A stretch of 54,393 bases of DNA, taken from positions 129,818-184,210 of the forward strand of contig NW_003141316.1 of NCBI RefSeq assembly GCF_000003605.2, read 5' to 3'. Below, piece after piece: positions 25,401-40,400 of the stretch. Numbering within the stretch: the first letter of the stretch is position 1; every line of letters starts with the position of its first letter. Under the pieces are notes generated by a model. That model searched no databases and was not told where the DNA came from. It saw only the letters and a program-made list of their open reading frames with translations. The position numbers and the translations under genes are program-made. This DNA is from Saccoglossus kowalevskii (Eukaryota; Hemichordata; Enteropneusta; Harrimaniidae).

Positions 25401-28400
25401 TGTCTTTTGAAATGATTTTTTTTTAAAAAAGTACATCTATGTGTTATAGAAAAATTATGTTGAAAGTTGCTGCAACTGTGGTTTAATGTTGAGGTTTGGT
25501 TAATTAACATTCCATAGCAAAAATAATCTACAAGTTACACCAAAAAATCCCTCCAAAAATAATGGTACCACAATAGACCGTTACTGTCTGCTGCTGTAAG
25601 AGTTTTTTTTTTTCCCCCATGAAATATAACAGTCTTCATATTTGAACCTCTGATGTGGTACACGACGAAAAAATACAGAAGGAAAAATAAAAGAACTGTT
25701 ATCAAATTTAAACAGAGGAGGCTGCGGATGTTTCGAGCCTATTATGTGTACTCGTCTTTTTCTTATTGAATGCTGTCCCAGGCAATTTAATCAGCATATC
25801 CTGAACTAAAACAACTTGAAAAGTAATTTCCTGTGCTTGAAGACGCTTGCCCTTTGAATAGCATTTGACCCCCAGTGTATACTTCCTTGGTCACACACTA
25901 CTGACTTTCCTTCATAAATCATAAATGCACCTAGCTATCTTCTGTTACACCATATCATTCAAGTGTTTCCTGCACATTATAACGAGACCTGTAGAGGTGG
26001 TCGGTTTATAGAAGTAATTATTTTATAAAGGTGTTCGGTTTATAGAAGTAATTATTTTATAAAGGTGTTCGGTTTATAGAAGTGTTTATTTTATAAAGGT
26101 GTTCGGTTTATTGAAGTGTTCAGTTTATAGAAGCGTTTGGTTTATAAAGATGTTTGTTTGGTTTATAGAAGTGTTCAGTTTATAGAAGTGTTTGGTTGAT
26201 AAAGGTGTTCGGTTTATAGAAGTGTTCAATTCAAGCTGTTTGGTTTTCAGATAGATCTACAGAAATCTAAATATTTGACAAAATCTAAGTATGTTTTGGA
26301 GATTGACCCGCACAATGATGGTCAAAATATAACTCACAAACTATCATAAATTGTAACTGAATTCAATGAATTCACAATTTACAGAAAGTATGAACACACG
26401 ACAGCAGTGTTTAGTATAAACTATATTGCATTTATTTACGCTGTATGAGTTATGTATCTGTTTGCTGAAATTCCAATCACTTGGGAAAGTTGAATAAATT
26501 TAAAAGATATTTCATGAAATGTAGTTTCCAGAGAAAATAAATCAATCTCACTTGACAAAGACAAGAATGTACAGTGCACCATGAGGTGAGCTTTGAGAGC
26601 ACGATAAGTATAAACCAGTTGACATTCTTGGATAGGGAAAAACAAGTTTTCAATTTCTTGTTCTTGTTTTTCTTTTAACCACAATGAACTTACATATACT
26701 GTATTTGCATATACAAAACAAAAATCTCATTTGTTGTATGCTGAATTATTGAAATATTATGTTATATTTTGCTCATATAAACACCTCTGTAATTTACATC
26801 GAGCAAATATGGTAGTGAGTTAAAAATGTTCAAAATCGATATGCCACTGTTGTCAATTTGTATATTTTGATTTTGAAATTAAAGCCTGGTATTCGTCGTG
26901 CAGCGCATGTTCGAATTTCATGTAAATAAACAAAGTATTTTACACACGTTGTATACGTCGCTATGAGTCCCATATCGAACAGTCGCGACACAACGACTGC
27001 CGCCCTTTAACATTAAAATAGTGCTTCAATGAAAATAGAATTTGCAAAAAAAAATGATAAGTTCAAAACTCGATTCTTTGCTCTGAGTTCACTTATGTTT
27101 TAATGACACCCAACCAGTGTGGTCCAGGGTTTAAGAGTTTACTTGGTTTTACTGTGAAATATGGTTTGTATAAGATCAAAGGTTTATGGTACAAACAATG
27201 TTTAAAATGTAATGCTTGATGATAAAAAACTACGCTCCTGCTTTCGGATTTACAATATGAGAGTTATTCTCTTACTGATATGGGGAGGGGGGGGGGGTTT
27301 CCATTCATGGAGAAGACTGTGTCGCTTCAGTGTGACAGATTTTTTTTTTTTTTTTTTTTTTTTAAGAGAATCATAAAAAAGCAGAATATGGTTTGTAACT
27401 ATTATTTCTACACAGCCAAAAACATTGTAGCTAGAAAAAGAAAGACAAAAACTATGTATACAATCATGGCTTGAACTTCATGAGGCATTAAAGCCAATTT
27501 TCCCAATGTCCAAGTTTGCCTTGGCACCTTTGAAAATCAGTCAATTGTGTGAAAGTTTGCCTTGAAGATGTGTATCCCCTCAACTCCAAAATCCAAGGCT
27601 AGTTAGTGAAATGATTGTAATAGACACACAAATTTAATGTATTTATGTGACAAATTAGTATAGAGAATTTTGTAGCTTGGTTACACAACATTGGCCAATA
27701 CCCCCCCCCCCCCCAATAAATGTTCTATTCCTTAAAAAAATGTTCACACTTTATTGGGTCTCAGTAAATTTAACACCCCCCCCCCCAAAAGGTGCAAACG
27801 CTAAATACGTTTCTTTAGAGAAAATAATTATCTAAGGATAAATTGTTCACGTATTTAATTGGAATGTCTTTGAAATAAAAGCTTACATAATACTGTCACA
27901 TGGACAATAAAATGAATACTGAAAAAAAAAAAAAAATTTAGTGAGGGATGTCCAATAACCATCAATTGATTTGTATTTAACTCCTCACCCCTTAAATAAA
28001 TGTTCTATCCCTTAATAAAATGTTCACATTATATTTGTTTCCAGTAATATTCTACACCAGGCAGGAAATTCCGGTTTGTGTTCAAACAGTTGACACTCAT
28101 CTGTTAGCTCAATGATACAATTGAAAGGAAAATTCTCCAAATTTTCTCCTGACTCCTGTGAGTCTTGACAGTGACTGATGTACTGTTTATGGTGTACTTG
28201 GCTTCTAATTAAGGCTGTAAATTTTCTTGGCATGTAATGAGACAACCAGATGTGGATAAACCTTGGTATTGCTCTCTTGGCATTCCAGTCAAGGTTGCAA
28301 AGGAACTTGAATAAAGGGACAAGTGTAACCACAAAGTGTGCAGTAACAAAAATGGTTTACTGTATTAAATTCTCAGTATTGTATTTTCTCTATCACATCA

Positions 28401-31400
28401 CCATCGCCAATAAACTGTATCATTAGAATTATGACACATCTGCCATTTACATGTGTGTACATACTGAGTATGCTACAAACAGAGCCAATTAGATACTGTG
28501 GAATACTTTATTTTCGCTAGAATTTATTTTCGCTGAAAAAGCTTTTTGGGCGTTTTGTATGGAATTTATTTTTACTGATTTTTGATGAGTTCAATGTGAA
28601 ATATAGGGAAAAAAAGTATACTCGCTGGATTTTATTTTCACGGAAACATTCTTTCAGCGAAAATAGGGAAAATAAATTCCAAGCAAAAATAAAGTATTCT
28701 ACAGTATTTTGAATGTGGTGGCGACGTATGCAACTACAGAATGTTTCCATTCTGGTGATGTACGCAACTACGGAATGTTTTCACTCTTGTTTTGCACAAA
28801 AAGATAAAGCAAAAACTGAAAACAACTAACCTAAACTTTATCAGGAATCGGTGAAAAGAATAACTGGTACAAATCATAAGAAATACATTTTCATTGAAAA
28901 TTCTAACATTTAACAAATATCAATCTGTTCAAAAGATAATCATAAATGTGCTGAAAGAATCGGTGCCGACTAGTCTGTGGTAGATGCACCCCTCCAGAGG
29001 CTGGTATGTTAGCCAGACATTCCTATATTACGTAATAGTGTCATAAAACCCACTGATGTTGCCTGTCTACAGTGTTCGCATAAAACAGCTTGCTGTACCT
29101 CAGTGTGATTATCTAAATATTGTCATCCCTGATAAACTGACTCCAGTTAGCTTCTAGAATAACAAGCAATTTATAAAACACTGTATTTGATCTACTGTAT
29201 TAAAAGCTCATCTCGAATAGAAGCTTGTATAAACCAACAATCCAGTTTCTTGTATACTGAATCATTGAAATATTAATTATTTTGACCAGAAAAACTCCTC
29301 TTACATAAGTTACATAAACTTGTGCACTACTAAAAAAAAATGTAATTTTTTTTGTAATAACTTCCCATGATTTTGAAGAATTGAATAATATATGCAAGTT
29401 TACTTATTCAGTGGTTCAGACGAAAATCTTACTATTAGTTTTTCAAAATATATCAACTTTATTATGAAAGTAGATCATGTCTAATTGTTGAAACCATACT
29501 GCTGTACTATTTCTATTCATTATGTTTTAAGCATACAAGTATTGATCTTCATCAAACTCTTGGATCAACTCCCTAAAAAGCTATAGTATGTGTTTTTATT
29601 AAACTTGTGCAAGGTTTGGTTGATTAATAAGGTAAAGCATTTATTAGAAATTATTAGATTGCTTTTTGGTATTATTTCTTCTCAATCTCGTAGAGTTTGT
29701 GTTTTTTTTTAGCTTATGCGCAATCTGGATGATTAAAAAAGTTTTGAGTGATTATTAGAAACCCCAGATATGATTGGTTTGTGAAATTGTTTCTTCTCAA
29801 TGTCACTTAGAGTTTGTGTGTGTTTTTAAGCTTGTGCAGAATCTGGATGATTAACAAAGTTAAGCATTTATTATAAGTTCAGGTTATAATAATTTGTTAA
29901 CCTGAATTGTAGTTTAAGCGTGTCACTCACGCATAAGGGGTTTTCATGAAATAAAAGTTAATAATCCAGATAGAAGATACATTTTAATATAAAACTTGTT
30001 TTAATGACTGGCATAATGTTTTATTAAACCTTGATTGTTATAATCTATTAAAATCATCCCTTCCATCTGCTGCAAACCTGTGAAAGTTGATGGTAAATTA
30101 TTGTTTTGTTTTTATTGCAATGGCTACAAGCTTTCAGCACCATCAAAATTGTACTGTAGAAGGAAAATATTTAATTTTTAACCCAAATCCTGGGACTTCA
30201 TGGGGCCACTAAAATGGCACTGATGAATACTGTTACTGATCGTATCAGCAGACCTTCCTGGGTGAGGTGGCAGTGGGCAGTGAAATGTAATATATTATCC
30301 CACAACAAGCACAGAATAGGCTCAGACCTCATTCCCCAGTGGTCGTTATGCAGGTTATGATAAACTGCATTGTCCCCACCCTGTGGGGGTAAATGTATAT
30401 GTTTTGAGAAAGGGGGGGGGATATATGGGAAGATCAAAATTGTAGCCATAAAAAAACAACAAATGTAGTTATATCAACTGAAGCGGAACCCTAGCTGTCA
30501 TACCACATTGTGTTCTCTCAGTCAACCATTTTACTCCACCCCTGCCATTGTCAAGTCTGCTTACTTTTGTCATGTTACACATGTTATATATTGTAGCTTT
30601 AGTCAAATATATTGATAACAATCCCCAAAACTTCTAATCCAAATCTGTAAGAGCTTTCTAAGTTTGTCATGTATTTGTAAATTTAATTTGAAAAAATATG
30701 AAAAATGAGATTTTTTTGTGAAAAGAAAAAATACTTTTTAAAGTTTTGTTAAATTTATGAAGTGGAACATCAAATAAGGCGTAATTTAATGAACCAACTC
30801 GTAAAATTTGTGGCTGTTACTTTAAAAACTCTCAGTTACTGAATTCTCTATTGGTTCTGAATTCACTTCCATTGTCCGATTTGCTCATATCATTCCCTCA
30901 ATCTCATAAAACCCATACATCTTTTTGTTCTGCGGTTGAATCTGTTCTGTGTATTCATTCAAAAATTTGCTGTAAAATTCAGTGTCATTTCTGGTAGCAG
31001 GTGTCCAGCTAGTATAGTATTAGTTTTAGTTGCAATAAAGAAAAACATTAAATAAAACTTTGAATTTTTGCTTTGAGATATAATTGGTTTAGCGAGTCGT
31101 AAACTTTGCTGACTTCTGTCATAAGTTGAAAACTTATATTGGATTTTTTTTATTTCATATTGTGTTGAAGTGACAGATGGATACTGAGAAAAGGTTGTAG
31201 GCTCTGTTTTCTCATTGCAACTGCTTTCAAATGTTACAATACTTGAGTGAACTGTACACTGTATGATGTTTTTAACCTGTAACGTTAACTGAAACATGGA
31301 ATTTTAAGCAATATACATGTACTATGAACTCATTCAATTTTCACTGGTTTTTAATTTCACTGTTTTCGCATATAAGCAAAATTCGCTAAATTAGACCTAT

Positions 31401-34400
31401 GTGAAATAGCAATAAAACTCATTGTTTCCTTGCCATGTTTGTGAAATTGCTCAAAACATCAAAATAGTTAAAATAAACGTCAATACAACCAAAAAGTAAA
31501 AATATGCCTCCTTAGTGTCAGTCCTAATCTGTCCTTTGTGAACCATATTAGGACTGATCTATCCTTGTAAATCAAATTTTGTAACAGTGCAGCTGATATG
31601 TGAATAATTCAGATATACCCTAATGTCAGTAGTAAATTTGATGCTGAGAAATGTTGTGATTTCATCTCATAAAACACTTTGAATGAGTTGTATTTGAAAT
31701 CAAAAATAAAGGAAATGTCCCTCACTAGATTTTACCAAAACTTAGAAGGAACACTGCATGAAGTTCATGTGCAGCTGTTGAGTATGTTAAAAGCATTTGA
31801 CCAGAAACTCTTGTAGTTGCATACACATGCTAAGAAACCAGTAAGATGATTGTTATACAGTCTGTTTATGAGATAATGTCATATGGAATGTAACTCTCTT
31901 CACTTCAACCAATATTGCACCAAGCTACTGTACACTACTTAACCCTTCACTGGCAATACTATTAAATCAATTGGCACTTACTCTTAACAACTTCTGGCAG
32001 AGTATTTTCGGAATTACAAAAGTCAGAATGTAAGTGGTTCAACATTTTTTGTTTAACAGATATTCCTGTTAAAACGTAAATTTTTGCTGCTAGTAATTTT
32101 GTGTAAGCCGCTGTGACTCTGCCTCTTCAGAAACCCAATGAAAAATTTGATTTCAACACTCTAAAAAATTTCATGATTTACTATTCAGAATATACATATA
32201 TGATGTATACATCTCAGTTGAAACTTGCTTTGAGTCCATTCCACCACCAATCATTTTTTATGTTAAACTTGGCATTTATGTCAAGCACTGCTTAACAGTT
32301 ATTTCAAGTGTATGCGGTTGAAAAAAAAAAAAAAATTGTAAGACTGGTTTTCTTGTCAATGTTCAAATAAATTCCGTAATTAAGTTTCAGTTTCAGTAGA
32401 CATCATGCAGAGCAGAGCATGTTCGAATTTCATGTAAATAAACAATGTATATTGTAACCACAGTGTATATGTTGCTATGAGCCCCATGTCACACAGCATG
32501 TGTGACAACCACTGCTCTTTAAGTTTTCACAATTGATCTGAAAACACTGATTGTCATTCCATTGTATATCACCCCCTTCTGGTTACAATAGTTCATAGTC
32601 AATGTTCTGCAGGGAAATGTTTAAAAAAAATGCAGATGGCATTTCCAGTTTACATCAACACCTCCCAATGTTACGCAACAGTTCACAGTGGATTTAAAAT
32701 ATGAGATACTGTAAAGTATAGCAAGTGCAGCATGTGAATGACAGGTTTACCTAAATAATCAAAAAATGACAATATCCTGGTTTCACAGCTTTTAATACTT
32801 TAATCAGTAACTTGAACCAGATGGTGATCACAGTAACAGTGATTTGATACCAGATCTGAATGTTTGTCTTCAGTGTTGAATCTATCAGTTATTATTTGAC
32901 TTTTCAGAAATTAATTGCATTCCTAATCTTGAGAGTTTGTCAGTATATGGTTGGGTAGATACTGGAAACTTCACAGACACCCATGACTCATTTCTTTTGA
33001 ACCCTCCCTTCCCCCAATGTTATATACTTGCTTGTTTTACTACCTCTCTACTACTCACCATATTTCTCTCTGCACTTCTCTTGGAGCAATTTGTCATCAG
33101 TATTTGTTAGAGCTGGGAAAACATTGACTTAATTATTTACTGCCATTTCTTTCCCACAATGCATCTGTGCAAATCATTATTCTTTCACTTAAAATAAATA
33201 GGGATGGGTAGATAGATCAGTGCAGGTTTTAACTTTTTACCACAGCTGTCGACTTTGTCTGTCGTCCGTGTCAACTTTTTACTTTTTCGTCTTCTTCTTG
33301 AAAACTACAAGCCTGAATGTTTTGATACATGGTGTATATGTACCTTGGGTAGACCTCTCTTAGATTTGTTCATTCCATGATGATATCTTCAGTTCTCTAA
33401 TTTTGATGAATATTTTTGGTAAAAAGGGATATTTTCGACTTATTGTTTTATTGCTTTGATACTACCGGTAAAGAGATTGTTCATTTTCTAATGATTTCCT
33501 CAGTACCTGTAAAGGGGTTAATTATTCACTGGGATTTAATTCTGCTTATTTTGCTGACCTGAAAATGCGCTAAATTAAAACCTAATGAATATGTAAAATT
33601 GAGCATAGAACGCATTATCTAAATGATAAAACTGTACAATTAAAACCCACTGAATATGCCTGAAATTGTAAATCAGCGAAATTTAAACCCAGTGAAAATT
33701 AGTCATTTTACAGTATGTAATTGAAATGTGCATTGCTACCAGCGGAGCTATCTCAGCCGACAAGCTGCTTGTTTAAAAAAAACACACACGTGTGATAGAG
33801 ACAAGCTGACATCAACTACATCACCCTGGGAGAAAGTGAAGGATAATTTGTTCAACCCAGAGTTTATAATGATAAGTCCCTTATTTTGACAAAATGATCT
33901 ACAGGAATAGTAGGCATCACTCTACACCTGATGTTTTAGCTTGAGACATTTTGTCATCAGTACTTTACATGGTTGGTTAGCTACTGGGAAAACACACATG
34001 TTTCATCACTTTGTCCTCCCACACAAAGTTGCATTTTGAAAATATTTGTGGTATTATGCTGTACTATCTATTACTACATACTATTTCTTGAAAAGATATT
34101 TGTCATGAAAATATTCAAAACTTGTGAGGAATGTCAAATTCTGTTTTGTTTGTCTGAGAATTAGAATTTATTAACAATTTTAAAACCACTACTGGTATTA
34201 CTAATGATGTACATGTGCCATGTAAAACACCAGTGCTTGGTCACAACATAATATGACCAACTCCTAAAATATGTTGAAGATATTTGAATCAAATTGAAAA
34301 CTAAAGTTTCCGTCATGCTTTCATTTTCATGTTTTCATGCCATCAAAATACAATAAATGAAAAAAAAACGCTGATTAATTTTTTAAGTTCGAATTGTCAT

Positions 34401-37400
34401 GGAAAATTGTTGTTCAAAACAAGTTTCTATAGTGAAATTATTTTATCATGAATTTGCACACTAACACAAATAGAAAAATGTTTTGATATCAATCCTAATA
34501 ATATTTTTCAGTATGATAGTAGTTTTACATTACCTACAGTGGGTTGTTCTCTCCCATAATGCATTGCATATAAATTTGAATTTGGCTCAGCCAGTCTTCA
34601 TCTGACATCTATTGATAACTACCGGTAATAAAAATAAGCTCTTTGAGAATGGTCAATTGGGATAAATTACATCAAGTACTGTAAAATGACTAATTTTCAC
34701 TGGGTTTAAGTTTTGCTGATTTACCATTTCAGGCATAATCAGTGGGTTTTAAATTCATGGTTTTATCATTTAGATAATGTGTTCTATGCTAAATTTTACA
34801 TATTCACTGGGTTTTAATTGAGCGTATTTTCCAGTCAGCGAAATAAGCGAAATTAAAACCCAATGAACAATTAACCCCTTTACAGTAGTCCTACAACTGA
34901 ACCGCTCATTTTTGAGATGTAATTTTTTTTATGATAATTCTATTTGTGAAAGTGAATTCTTTCAAATAATACTGGATGGAGACAGCTCTTTAAAATGAAA
35001 CCAAGTAAGGCACTTCACAGCAGGTAAAGACAAGGATGTGGTAATCTGTCTCTCAAAACAAAACAGATAATGGTATAAGTAGTCTTGTCATGGTCAGTCT
35101 TAATGTCCACTGTCAGTATCATTTATATAGGCTCAGTAGGTGGGTGGTATGGCTCTTTGAAAGCCATAATTATTTCTCCTGCATTTATAACATTTTTATG
35201 TATTTTTCAATAATTTTGGAACTATTTGCAACTAGTTTTGAAAAAAACAAACAAAAAAACATGAACAATTTTTTGCACGTTTTATTGTGGAATACTGACC
35301 AAAGTTGACTGGTGTTAAAACAGTTGGAGACAATTCAGAACTTCTAATAATTCAAATAACAGTCAGACAAATCAGAGAGCAGCTTGTTTGTTGACAGGTA
35401 TTTTTCGACCTATCAAATTCCGCCTATTATATATCCTTTGAGTGTACCACCCAGGCTTTATCATTCCATCTCAGCTGGATTGAAGATTCTATTGTACATG
35501 TAAATTGTAAGTGAATGTGACAACTAGGCAAAGTACAAGCAATACAAGTAAAATAGTGATTTTCTTGTGAGAAATCTGACATTTATTTGATTAGGGCATA
35601 TGTACTGTGAAATCTGTATTAGAAGCTGCGGTTTCTATTAAAATGGTAAAATGCAACAGAGGGGATGCGGTTTCTATTTAGAGCATCTACAAATATAAGA
35701 AATGTTGATTTTCAAGTTTTCAATTGTTAAAAAAAAAATGGGTGCGATTTCTATTAGGATGCGGCTTCTAATACAGATTTTATGGTACTCATCATCCTTG
35801 TAGCTCCTAAATATGTAATTCATAATGTATTTGTTCCATAAAGAATGCTCTATACAGTTTCATAAGAATCTCGAGATACTGGTACATGGATATTTTGCCA
35901 GGTCATATGTGAAAACAAAAATTGGGGTAATAGGCCAAATTTTTAAGATAAATGTAATATTAATTGTAGTATATAGATTAGAGTTAATTTATGGGACTTT
36001 ACTGAGCAAAATGGCCCATCAATTAGAATGTTTTTTTTTTTGTGTGGTTTTTTGAGACTAATAAATAATGACACAATTTGTCTGACACTATATAATAGAA
36101 GGTGGAGTACGGTGAATTTTGTATCTTCACAAATAGATCTATTTGTGAAGATACAAAAGGTATCGTACTTTGTCCTATGATAATACATGGGTGGTAGAAA
36201 AAGTTCTCATGTGAAAACTTCTGCACATCATTTTGAACATTCCCATGTTTCAGGAAATTGTATTGATCAAGCTTAGAAGCATTCATGTTATTGTAAGTAT
36301 AAATGGATCACCATGACTTTGGGGTACTTAAAAAAAAAATCACCCAAAACACAATTATTTTGTGTATGCGTCCTTTTGAGATGAACTTCTAATACAAGAT
36401 TACATACTTGAAAAGTAACCATAGATTATTTATCAACTTCCTTTCATAATAAGAATATGTGTATGTGACACCATAGAACAAATATTACATTAAAAATTTG
36501 AATAATTTGATTGTTTAAAGTGTTAGGAAAATTCATAATTGAGAAAGAAAGCTGATGTTAATTTTTCTAATTCATCATTAGTAAATTTTGTCACAGTAAA
36601 CATATTAAGTCTATAAAGCTTTTCATAAAACAAAAACTAAATAACTAATACTAAATAACAATAATCAAAAAATGGCATTATGTATTTATGTTTTGTCTGA
36701 ATGTAAAGTACTTTCAGATGGTACTTGAACAGTAATAAAGTGATTTCAAATTTAATGTGTTATCCTGGCGTCAACCTGGTCCAATCAAACTTGAGCATGT
36801 GTATTTATTTTTCTCAAAGTTGTTTCATATGAATGAATAAAACATGGCTGTTTGTAACTTCAGCACACTTTGTTTACTTCAGCTTCTCTTTTAGATACAG
36901 AATCTTTTTGTAGTTTGACAGCGTTTGGTAAATTTCAAAGTTTAAACTTGACTTTGATTCATGATACAGTAGTGTGATGTACTTGCACTTGTCCAGAGTG
37001 ATTTAGTAGACAGTATTGAAAGGAATTTGTTAAGTTTACTTTGATATTCAACAAAGTAGGGTGGATGTCAGCTGTTGATAGTCACCCCATTCATAAATCA
37101 AGTGTTTACAACTACAACAATGTTGCAACTTGCATGGGAAATAGGGGGTCAGTAAATGTTGAGAAAAATTTTAGTGAGAAAAATTTGCAAGTCAGCAGAA
37201 TTTTGCTTACCAAAATAAATAAGGACATAGGCTTTGAACTAAATGGGGGTGGGCAGAAAATTTAATCAGTGAGTTCTTTAAAATGTGGTATCACTATATC
37301 AAAAAAAGAAAGTGTAAACAAAAGGTTTCAGATACATCCAGGTAATGCTGGATCATCATAATATAAGGTTATTACAAGGATACCTCAAAGGATACATGAA

Positions 37401-40400
37401 GACAGTACAGCGGGCCGACACACAGCAGAGGTCAATGCAATGCCGTACTGTCTGAGTGCATACTTTTGAGGTATCCTCGTAATAACCTTATTAATATAAA
37501 TCTTTTCCTTATAAGGATACATCATGGGAATGCCGAAATCCAAAAAGTTTAGAACAGAATCAGCGAACTTTTTTTGTGTGGAATTCGCATTTCCTCATAT
37601 GGTAGGATGAAAATACCACAAAATTACGACAAGCTGTAACTTATGGCGTTACCGTGACAGATATATAATAATATAACTTATTTTGACCCATAGACATATA
37701 TTTGTCCTTTATGTTGCTAGTACTACTATAGGGCAAATAATGGTACATTGTATGTTACCATATTTCCTCTGTGAGGGGAACACGTGTTTACATCATCATT
37801 GTTAGGTTAGTGTCCATCGATATTATTAATGAAGAAAGTCAAGAAAGCAGAATGTCAAAATTTAATGAAAGAGTGAGATGAAACCAATATAGCTGGCTCT
37901 ATCTAGATCTTGTTGAGTTATTTAAAAAAAAAACGTAATTAAGTAGTCAGTGTCCTGCCTTAATGGCCATTAATCACAAAGTCAAGGTTAATTGCTGGTT
38001 TAAATTGTAAAGAAGTGTGAACCTGTACTTCCTGACTGGTAAATTCATGTTCATAGTCAATTAACTTGATGTCACTGAGTTTCTATACATTCTAATGTCT
38101 AGATGTAAATGATTGGCCACCTGGAATAAATATTTGCTTTCAAAATGTTGTAGAGCTGTATTGAATTGATGTCAATTTATCAAGGAATGAAAAACCATGA
38201 TGTAAAAAGAATGGTTTTAAAGTTTGCATTTGCAGCTGTGTTTTAAAAGCTGTGTTATTTATTAGACATTTTCTGGATTTGATGAATTTGGGACATAGCT
38301 CTGGACCAAATTGTATGACAGACACTGTCTGAGCGTCACTAATACTGTCACTCTGACTGTCATCTATCAGACTAGCCAAGTGTTCACTGGTTATTGATTT
38401 TCATGATTCATATGTATTTGTTTGTTGTGTGAAGTTGATCATGAAAGTTTACATGAGTCATTGTTTTGCCATCAGTACATCTTTATTTTACTCTTTGAGT
38501 CAAAGCCAGTAATCATTCAATAAATACACATACCAGATACATATTTTTCAACCATTTGCAATATCCTGTATTAGTAGTGTGTATGTTAGTAAGTGACATA
38601 CAGGACTTGAAGTTCTGTTTGTGTTGACAATTTCTGACTAATCCACCTGGCATTCCAGAAATGAGCCCTGACAGAGGTAACAATAAAACATAATTTTGCA
38701 TACAATAAATGTATGCAATTCTAATAGAGCGAATTCATCATTTAAGAACATGCACCACTAATAGAGCATACTGTGGAATACTTTATTTTCGCTGGAATTA
38801 ATTTTCATGAAAAGGCTTTTTGGGCATTTTGTATGGAATTTATTTTTACTGATTTTTGATGAGTTTAATGTGAAATATAGGAAAAAAAGTATATTCGCTG
38901 GATTTTATTTTCACGGAATCATTCTTTCAGCGAAAATAGCGAAAATAAATTCCAAGCGAAAATAAAGTATTCTACAGTATATGGCAAGAAAATTCTGTAC
39001 CTCCCCCATGCTGTTTGTACTGGATATTGTTTACATTCATAGAAATCATATACATAATTTTGCATACAATAAATGTATGCAATTCTAATAGAGCGAATTC
39101 ATCATTTAAGAACATGCACCACTAATAGAGCATATATGGCAAGAAAATTCTGTACCTCCCCCATGCTGTTTGTACTGGATATTGTTTACATTCATAGAAA
39201 CCATATACTTCAAGCTACTGCATAATACAAGAGGTAAACCATGCTAAGAAACTCCTTAAACAAAAATCTTGGATACCTGAATTCAATCTTGTTGAAGTTT
39301 AATTAGTTCTACTTCAATGGTAGATGAACTTGAAAAAAATGTTTACATTAAAGTTGCATTTGGAAATGAACTATCCATTACTGTGTTTACTTTAAATAAT
39401 AACATTAATTATCAGTTTGGGTTTAATTTGAAGTCAGTGATAAGAACTTGAAAGTGAACCCAAAATGTGTTTATAAGTGTGAGATACCATGAAATAATCA
39501 ATACGAAAAAAAATCAAACTTGATAGGTCAAAAGTCTGAACTTAGCTTTGACCTTAGAAAGATATATACATAGGCCATTATTTTGCAGATAGCAATTATT
39601 AAAAGAAAAATTAAAATGAATTTGTTTTATTGGATGAATTATTAGAATCTGTCTGAGTTTGTAGATGTCAGCCAACCATTTGGGAGTTTGTGTCACATGC
39701 TGTGTCTATTTTATCACCAATCAAATGTATACAGGTAAACATTTGACTGAACACCCTAATAAACCATTCATGAGTTCATACACACTCAGAAAATTGAATC
39801 ACCATACCCTGAATCTCTGCATGTTGAAATTAAAAACGAAATTAGAATTCAAAATTGTTTCAATAAACTGCTTTTTTAAAATGGAATCATGCGCTACTGC
39901 CACATAGATGATGAATGTTTTCAGGATTTTTTTTTGTACAAGCTATTTAAATCCCTAATTGTCCTTTTGACCTATGAACTTTCTGAGCAGGTTCATTGGT
40001 TTTAGAAAGAGAGTAAGTTTTGAGTCTGATACTAGGAATGAGAAACGACATGCACTAGTGAGTGAGAAAAGCTTGCACATTGCACTCTCATCCAAAGATG
40101 ATCACTGTACAATCTATCATAGCTTGCAGGTCAGTAGGGTTAAGTGACAGACTTGTTTGTTTAAACCTCCCAACATGTAACAATACACAGGGTGAAAATA
40201 AACATCACAAATTAACTGATATTGGTGCAGATTGAATTACACACACTCTGAAAGTCATTATCTCATAAACCTTGCTGAACTTGGCTTGTTTTCAGTAATC
40301 TGAGTGAGAACTTGTTACAAACAAATTTTAAATTGCTCAATTGCGTCTGGGTGCTTGTGTTGAATTTCTCAAGATGGCCTCTTGAGGGCAACGTTTCGTT

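Noticed and set aside
28024..28332. Minus-strand open frame of 102 codons
   Set aside because: Composition is not absurd for a protein, but I recognise no family, no flanking splice structure and no neighbouring exon. It lies inside intron 1 of the + strand gene and is kept only as a weak possibility.
30959..31297. Minus-strand open frame of 112 codons
   Set aside because: No domain, no splice partners, and AT-rich codons. Length is within chance for this base composition.
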